From the NCBI GenBank assembly GCA_021782055.1, contig JAJXVP010000010.1, positions 1-36,367 on the forward strand: a stretch of 36,367 nucleotides of DNA. Reading direction: 5' to 3'. Position numbers and translations under genes: made by a program. Source of the stretch: a bacterium. GTDB lineage: Bacteria; Spirochaetota; Spirochaetia; JABEVK01. Below the pieces are notes generated by a model. The model searched no databases, was not told the origin of the DNA, and was given only the letters and a program-made list of their open reading frames with translations. Shown here in pieces: positions 32,109 through 36,367 of this stretch; the first letter of the stretch is position 1; the number at the start of each line of letters is the position of its first letter.

Positions 32109-32801
32109 ATGCGGTTTCATCATGGGCAACTTATGAACAAGCAACCCCGGCGTTTTGGTAGCCTTCTGCTAAGAATCCTCCTCGCCCCCTTCCTCGTGTA
32201 CTTTGGCATGGTGATCGTCTTGACGGTGACCTACAAGTTCGTGAATCCACCGGTTTCGACCCTGATGCTTTTACGCCGCTTTCAGGGGCAGGTGATCCAC
32301 CCCATTCGTTTTGTGACCTATTTCCGGCTCCCGCTTTTTGCCCGTAAGGGTATTGTCCACTTAGAAGACCCAACGTTTTGGACCAACGACGGCATAGACC
32401 TGGGGGCAATTCGTGATGCGTGGGAGATTGACCAAAAGCTCGGGCGTCCCGTCTACGGCGGTAGTACCATTACCCAGCAGTTGGCACGAACGCTGTTTTT
32501 GTTCCCTGATAAGTCCTACCTGCGCAAAGGACTTGAGATCGCTACCGCCCTCATCATGAACGCCATCCTGGGAAAACGCCGTATTTTGGAGTTGTACTTA
32601 AACTCGATCGAATGGGGGCCCGGTATCTTCGGAATCAACGCCGCCGCTCACTATTGGTACCATGCCGATGTGCGTGACCTCAGTGCCGACCATTTGGCGC
32701 GCCTCGAAGCCATCATCGTTAACCCGAGGTACTTCCGCCCCTATTGGTTGCCCGAACGGGGTGGCGTTTTAGAGCGCTATCAAGCTCTGATGGGTCGGTA
32801 G
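32109..32801 (+). CDS. mtgA: Monofunctional peptidoglycan glycosyltransferase
   Basis: Polymerises lipid II into glycan strands at the inner membrane. 230 residues from ATG 32109; ATG 32133 (MNKQPRR) is an equal alternative, as neither has a good ribosome-binding site. One membrane helix at about 18-40 is followed by the GT51 domain: EDPTFWTNDGID with the catalytic Glu, GGSTITQQLARTLFL, RKGLEIATALIMNAILGKRR, ILELYLNSIEWGPGIFGI and ARLEAIIVNPRYF. There is no transpeptidase domain. Its last 83 nt overlap hrpB on the opposite strand. Confidence 0.93.
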   Translation: MRFHHGQLMNKQPRRFGSLLLRILLAPFLVYFGMVIVLTVTYKFVNPPVSTLMLLRRFQGQVIHPIRFVTYFRLPLFARKGIVHLEDPTFWTNDGIDLGAIRDAWEIDQKLGRPVYGGSTITQQLARTLFLFPDKSYLRKGLEIATALIMNAILGKRRILELYLNSIEWGPGIFGINAAAHYWYHADVRDLSADHLARLEAIIVNPRYFRPYWLPERGGVLERYQALMGR

Positions 32802-35187
32802 GATTTTCGGGCCAGGCGTGTTTGGGGTATCGGCCCCGATAATCTTTGCGGACCTCACGGTACGAGGTCTTCCAGAACCCCGCGAGGTCAGCGGTTATTT
32901 GCAGGGGACGCCCCGCCGGAGACAGCAAGTGCAACACCAGAGGCTTACCCAACACCTGGGGAGCTTGTGCCCAGCCGAAAGCCTCCTGAAGCTTAAGCTC
33001 TAAGTAAGGCCCATGGGGACCGTATTCCACCCGTCGCCGTTTTCCCGACGGCAAGGTCACCCAGCGGGGTGCCTGCGCTTCTAACCGCCCCGCCTCGGGC
33101 CCAAGCCGGTACGTCACAGCTTCTTGTAGGCGCTCGGCGGTCATAACAGCCCCGCCGGCGAAGTTCAAGAACGGTACAGCCCACGTCTCGAGTTCCGCCA
33201 CGAGGGCCTGCTCAGTCCACGCCGCCGGGTTGGGGCCCTTTCCCCCGGCCGCCCAAGCTCGTAGCCGGCCCAGCAACGTCTGCGCCTCGTCTGACCACGG
33301 CAAACAATCCAACCCTTGGGCGGCCACCGCCTCGACCCACGCGGCCGCCACTATTTCGGGTGCCTGTGCCAAGGGCACCCCGGTTCGTTCCAAAAGCAAG
33401 GCGCCCCACCGTCTTACCCGATACAATTTGGGCGTCAAAGGCGTTTCAACCTCCCAAACCGAACCTTGATCCGAAGCCAAACGCTCTACTTGCTCCCCGG
33501 TCAACGGTGCGGCAGTCCAGATACGGCCCACCGAAGTCCCGGCGTCGGCTTCGGCAACAGCCAGCCAACGTTCGCGCGCTAAGTTCCCCGTCACCGTTAA
33601 GCTCCGCCCACCGGCCGATTGATACTGTGACACGGGGCCCTGAGGACCGCTGTCGGGGCCTGTTTGGCGTTGACACACCCGTTCGGGAAAAGCACCAGCC
33701 AAAAGCGGTCCTACCAAGGCGGCTTTCGGTGGTTCTGGTTTGATGCCCACACGATGGCAGAGGGTTTGCCAGCGCCGGTAGGCTGAGCCCGAAAAGCTCA
33801 ATCGTTGTCGAAAATCGGTTTCAGGACGAGGGTTGCGTTCTTCTAAAGCGGCCACGCAGGCGGCTGCTGTTGGCAAGGCTCCCAGGGTTTGGCCTTCAGC
33901 TAAGAGTCTTCCCAGGCGTGGCGAAACTCCCCACTCTTCTATCGTTCTACCGAGGTTGGTGGGTCGTCCAGCTTGAACGGCCCCTAAGGTTTCTAGCAAA
34001 CGAAGCGACTGGTCCCATGCCGCCTCACTCGGGGGAGTGACCCACCGTAAGTCTTTCGGCCGTGGGGCACCCCATAATAACGAGGAGAGAACTAGCCCCG
34101 ATAACTCTGAACGGAGAATTTGAGGAGGAGTAAACGGTTCTAACACCTCGTCGGCCGCCCATAAGCGCCAACACTGCCCAGGGCGCACTCGACCGGCACG
34201 CCCCCGACGTTGGTCGGCCGAAGCCTGACTGACCCGTTCGGTGAACAGTTTATCCATTCCCGTACGCGGGTCGAGCCGCACCAAGCGTGACCAACCGGCG
34301 TCGATCACGAGATCAACATCGGGCAAAGTAAGGCTGGTTTCGGCCACCGCCGAGGACAAAATGGTGCGTCGTTTGGCACCAGGGCTCAAGAGTGCGGTTT
34401 GATCCGCAGGTGCCAGGGTGGCATGCAACACGGACAAAAGCTCATTTTGTTCCTTGGCGGGGCCTTCAAGGCGGTCTTTGAGTTGTTGAATTTCGCCCCA
34501 GCCGGGTAAAAAGACCAAAAGGCTCCCCGCTGTCCCCCGCCAAGCGTCTTGGACGGCTTGAGCAAGGTCCTCACTGCCAAACTGCCTAAGGGGTCGATAG
34601 GTCGTTGTTACAGGAAAGGTCCGTCCGGGCGAAAATTCTTCGACCGCGTCTGGCATTACCGCCCGCATAGCCTCGGTGTCTAAGGTTGCCGACATCACGG
34701 CGAGGCGCAGGTCATCCCGCAGGTTTTGGCGCACATCGAGGCAAAAGGCCAAGCCCTGGTCGCCTTCGAGGGTGCGTTCGTGAAACTCGTCAAAGATCAC
34801 GGCGCCAATCCCTTCAAGGCCGGGGTCATGGCTTAACAGACGAAGAAGCACGCCTTCGGTGATAAACTCGAGCCGCGTAGTCGGCGAAGTACGGGTTTCT
34901 TCACCCGTGCGGAAGCCGGCAAGTTGCCCAACCTCGGTACCGGTTAAAACGCTGGCACGCTGAGCGGCGGCATAGGCCGCCAGGCGTCGCGGTTCCAAGA
35001 CTAGAACCTTTTGGCCCTTTAACCAGGGTTCGTCTAACAAGGCTAAGGGAAGAAGAGAAGTTTTACCCGCGCCGGGTTCTGCTGTTAACAGCAAAGGAAG
35101 GTTGTTTCTTAAGACCTCTCGGCAGGCCGGTAAAAGAGAAAGGAGGGGGAGAGGGCCTCCACGGGAGGCCAGATCCAAATCAGTCAC
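32719..35187 (-). CDS. hrpB: HrpB-type ATP-dependent DExH RNA helicase
   Basis: 822 residues, the usual HrpB length. Helicase motifs in order: I, AEPGAGKTSLLPLAL; Ia region, LEPRRLAAYAAAQRAS; II, DEFHERTLEGD; III, SATLD; V, SSAVAETSLTLPDVDLVIDAG; VI, QRRGRAGRVRPGQCWRLW. The HrpB C-terminal domain is present, ending with KDYRGRYPKHAWPENP, which marks HrpB and excludes HrpA. Cellular role of HrpB is poorly known. It starts 12 nt after the small membrane protein gene, likely co-transcribed with it. The 3' end overlaps mtgA by 83 nt. Confidence 0.95.
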   Translation of the reverse strand: MTDLDLASRGGPLPLLSLLPACREVLRNNLPLLLTAEPGAGKTSLLPLALLDEPWLKGQKVLVLEPRRLAAYAAAQRASVLTGTEVGQLAGFRTGEETRTSPTTRLEFITEGVLLRLLSHDPGLEGIGAVIFDEFHERTLEGDQGLAFCLDVRQNLRDDLRLAVMSATLDTEAMRAVMPDAVEEFSPGRTFPVTTTYRPLRQFGSEDLAQAVQDAWRGTAGSLLVFLPGWGEIQQLKDRLEGPAKEQNELLSVLHATLAPADQTALLSPGAKRRTILSSAVAETSLTLPDVDLVIDAGWSRLVRLDPRTGMDKLFTERVSQASADQRRGRAGRVRPGQCWRLWAADEVLEPFTPPQILRSELSGLVLSSLLWGAPRPKDLRWVTPPSEAAWDQSLRLLETLGAVQAGRPTNLGRTIEEWGVSPRLGRLLAEGQTLGALPTAAACVAALEERNPRPETDFRQRLSFSGSAYRRWQTLCHRVGIKPEPPKAALVGPLLAGAFPERVCQRQTGPDSGPQGPVSQYQSAGGRSLTVTGNLARERWLAVAEADAGTSVGRIWTAAPLTGEQVERLASDQGSVWEVETPLTPKLYRVRRWGALLLERTGVPLAQAPEIVAAAWVEAVAAQGLDCLPWSDEAQTLLGRLRAWAAGGKGPNPAAWTEQALVAELETWAVPFLNFAGGAVMTAERLQEAVTYRLGPEAGRLEAQAPRWVTLPSGKRRRVEYGPHGPYLELKLQEAFGWAQAPQVLGKPLVLHLLSPAGRPLQITADLAGFWKTSYREVRKDYRGRYPKHAWPENPTDPSELDSALKRHPVRATNRGGSTSG

Positions 35188-35199
35188 TGATCCCGAAGG

Positions 35200-35673
35200 C
35201 TACAGGCCCAGCGAGTGGGAGTCTAACAGGGTTAAAAACAGACCCACAAAGGTCAGGGAAAGGAGCCAACCGAGAAAGCCGGCATGAATCAAAAGCCGAC
35301 GTTTGGGTTGTTTACGAAGCGAGCTCCACGGCAGGTCGGTTGCAATCATTCCCAACCACCCCACAAAGGAGCCCAGGTAGGTCGTTAAGGCCGTAAAGTC
35401 TATCCAGCCACGCCAACGCACCGTGGTGTGCAGGGTCAGCGGAAGCCAAATTTTGCTGAAAAGCTGGTAGAAAACCCACGCAAAGGCAAGGGTTCCTAAG
35501 TAACCAGCGATCATATTGACGGTTTTCCAAGCACCTACCGATTCTTGTCGGTACAGAACAATCAGTTCGGTTGCCGTCACAACCAAAAGCATGGCCATCG
35601 GCAAACCGAAATAAAAAAACAGATTCCACGGTTGGTTGGCCGACAGCAGGTCCCAAAAATGCGAGTCTGGCAT
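35200..35673 (-). CDS. Small membrane protein of unknown function, about four TM helices
   Basis: 157 residues from ATG 35673 (GAGGAT upstream). Hydrophobic segments at about 18-42, 50-70, 88-110 and 128-150 (for example FGLPMAMLLVVTATELIVLY and HAGFLGWLLSLTFVGLFLTLL). The loop before the last helix is basic (LRKQPKRR), placing it in the cytoplasm. I recognise no family. It lies between efp and hrpB on the same strand and is probably co-transcribed with hrpB. Confidence 0.75.
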   Translation of the reverse strand: MPDSHFWDLLSANQPWNLFFYFGLPMAMLLVVTATELIVLYRQESVGAWKTVNMIAGYLGTLAFAWVFYQLFSKIWLPLTLHTTVRWRGWIDFTALTTYLGSFVGWLGMIATDLPWSSLRKQPKRRLLIHAGFLGWLLSLTFVGLFLTLLDSHSLGL

Positions 35674-35710
35674 GTCACATCCTCGCTGTCATTGTCCCGC
35701 ACGTCGGCCA

Positions 35711-35736
35711 GGGTGTCAACTGGTATGTTGACGCCC
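35711..35736 (-). other. Hairpin between efp and the small membrane protein gene
   Basis: GGGTGTCAAC (35711-35720) can pair with GTTGACGCCC (35727-35736) with one G-U pair and a 6-nt loop. No T run follows on the minus strand, so it is not a standard terminator. It could be an attenuator or mRNA-stabilising 3' element for efp. Confidence 0.4.
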
Positions 35737-35741
35737 CCAGG

Positions 35742-36305
35742 TTACTTCTTAACGCGTTCTTTGTAGGTACCGTCGCGGGTGTCGACGCGGATCCATTCTC
35801 CCTGTTCGCAGAACAAGGGGATCATGATCTCGTAGCCGGTATCCAGCTTGGCAGGTTTCATGGCGCGGCCCGAGGTGTCACCCTTGATGCCGGGTTCACA
35901 GTAGACCACTTCGCGATCGACCAGAATGGGGAGTTTCACCGAAACAGGCTTGCCCTCGTAAAAGACGATCTCAACGTCCATGCCTTCCCAAATAAAGTTG
36001 GGGGCATCGCCCAGGTCTTCTTTGTCGATTTCGTACTGCTCGTAGGTTTCGTTATCCATGAAGTTGTACGTATCGCCGGTGTTGTACTGAAAGTTCATCT
36101 TCTTGGTGTCCAGAGTCACGTCCTCGAACGTGTCAGACATTCGGTAGGCGGCGTCAGCGGTCACGCCGGTCAGTAGGTTCTTGACGCGCAGTTTCGTAAC
36201 AGACATATTGCGTCCGGTTTTGGTCCCTTCGAGCTTTTGAACCACCAGGACTTCACCGCCGTTTTTGAAACAGTCGCCGACTCTCAATTCGGATGCTGCG
36301 ATCAT
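35742..36305 (-). CDS. efp: Translation elongation factor P, Arg32 (EarP/rhamnosylation) type
   Basis: Rescues ribosomes stalled on polyproline. 187 residues, all three beta domains present. The domain-I loop reads KTGRN with Arg32. It aligns without gaps to the KSGRN loop of Pseudomonas EF-P, where Arg32 is rhamnosylated by EarP, and not to KPGKG (lysine 34) of E. coli. The downstream KNLLTG, YEQYEIDKEDL and GDTSGRAMKPAKL also resemble that subfamily. Start ATG 36305 follows GAGG with an 8-nt spacer. earP is not in the window, but only 62 nt lie upstream. The Pro-rich TPR protein here is a natural client. Confidence 0.93.
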   Translation of the reverse strand: MIAASELRVGDCFKNGGEVLVVQKLEGTKTGRNMSVTKLRVKNLLTGVTADAAYRMSDTFEDVTLDTKKMNFQYNTGDTYNFMDNETYEQYEIDKEDLGDAPNFIWEGMDVEIVFYEGKPVSVKLPILVDREVVYCEPGIKGDTSGRAMKPAKLDTGYEIMIPLFCEQGEWIRVDTRDGTYKERVKK

Positions 36306-36336
36306 AAATTTTCCTCGTAAATTAGTGTGAGACAGG

Positions 36337-36366
36337 ATTATACCTGAAATCTTCTAAGAAATTCCA
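36337..36366 (-). promoter_or_regulatory. Promoter of efp
   Basis: On the minus strand a perfect TATAAT (36342-36337) lies 18 nt after TGGAAT (36366-36361), a poor -35. Initiation near 36330 would leave a leader of about 25 nt carrying the GAGG site. Confidence 0.5.
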
Positions 36367-36367
36367 G

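Noticed and set aside
35571..36176. 201-codon open frame opposite efp
   Set aside because: Shadow of the efp coding strand; no family pattern and no ribosome-binding site.
1..36367. Mobile elements, tRNA/rRNA genes, CRISPR arrays, riboswitches
   Set aside because: I saw no transposase, integrase, cloverleaf, regular repeat-spacer array or known aptamer pattern; no gap between genes exceeds about 250 nt.

Overview
Organism. The window has the gene set of a diderm (LPS-type) bacterium. It carries an lptC-lptA-lptB export cluster, sigma-54 with two NtrC-family activators, and no mobile elements, tRNAs, rRNAs or CRISPR arrays that I can see. The LptC is a lipoprotein type with its cysteine at the very edge of the window, HprK/HPr replaces ptsN-rapZ next to rpoN, and EF-P carries arginine at position 32. 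These fit Spirochaetota (a Leptospira-like relative is one possibility), but the assignment is an inference from gene content and I cannot prove it here. Base composition and codon use look uniform, so the window reads as core chromosome.

Layout. (1) 1-9320 (+): lptC (partial), lptA, lptB, rpoN, hpf, hprK, HPr, an NtrY-like kinase, an NtrX-like regulator, lexA and holA, mostly overlapping or closely spaced. This resembles the proteobacterial lptCAB-rpoN-hpf-ptsN-rapZ-NPr order, with HprK/HPr in place of ptsN-rapZ. (2) 9317-11048 (-): a YigZ/IMPACT protein and a CapA-family phosphatase-like protein, read from a promoter that appears to give a leaderless message. (3) 11249-14584 (+): an exported Gly/Met-rich protein behind a well-spaced sigma-54 promoter, then a histidine kinase and a GAFTGA-type activator, arranged like ZraP/ZraSR. 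(4) 14686-15861 (+): a PLP fold-III ornithine/lysine decarboxylase ending in a strong terminator. (5) 15979-20258 (+): a 1119-residue fusion of 2-oxoacid dehydrogenase E1-alpha, E1-beta, a lipoyl domain and a ketoacyl-ACP synthase III, translationally coupled to nadC. (6) uvrC (-). (7) 22138-30562 (+): five tightly packed genes: LamG/FN3 exported protein, long TPR protein, HDOD protein, metallo-beta-lactamase hydrolase, and an 817-residue protein with a degenerate GGDEF-like C-terminus. (8) 30559-36305: thyX (-), an exported hypothetical (-), mtgA (+), hrpB (-), a small membrane protein (-) and efp (-).

Most interesting system. The fusion at 15979-19338 has every catalytic residue I would look for in E1-alpha, E1-beta, the lipoyl arm and KASIII, but no E2 acyltransferase and no E3-binding domain. 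The simplest reading is that a 2-oxoacid (probably branched-chain) is decarboxylated, its acyl group is loaded on the lipoyl arm, and the fused KASIII condenses it directly with malonyl-ACP. That would make a 3-oxoacyl-ACP primer without free acyl-CoA. This route is my inference.

Other points. All four convergent gene pairs overlap at their 3' ends. lptC and lptA share 110 nt in two frames. The NtrX-like regulator has GAFTSA instead of GAFTGA.
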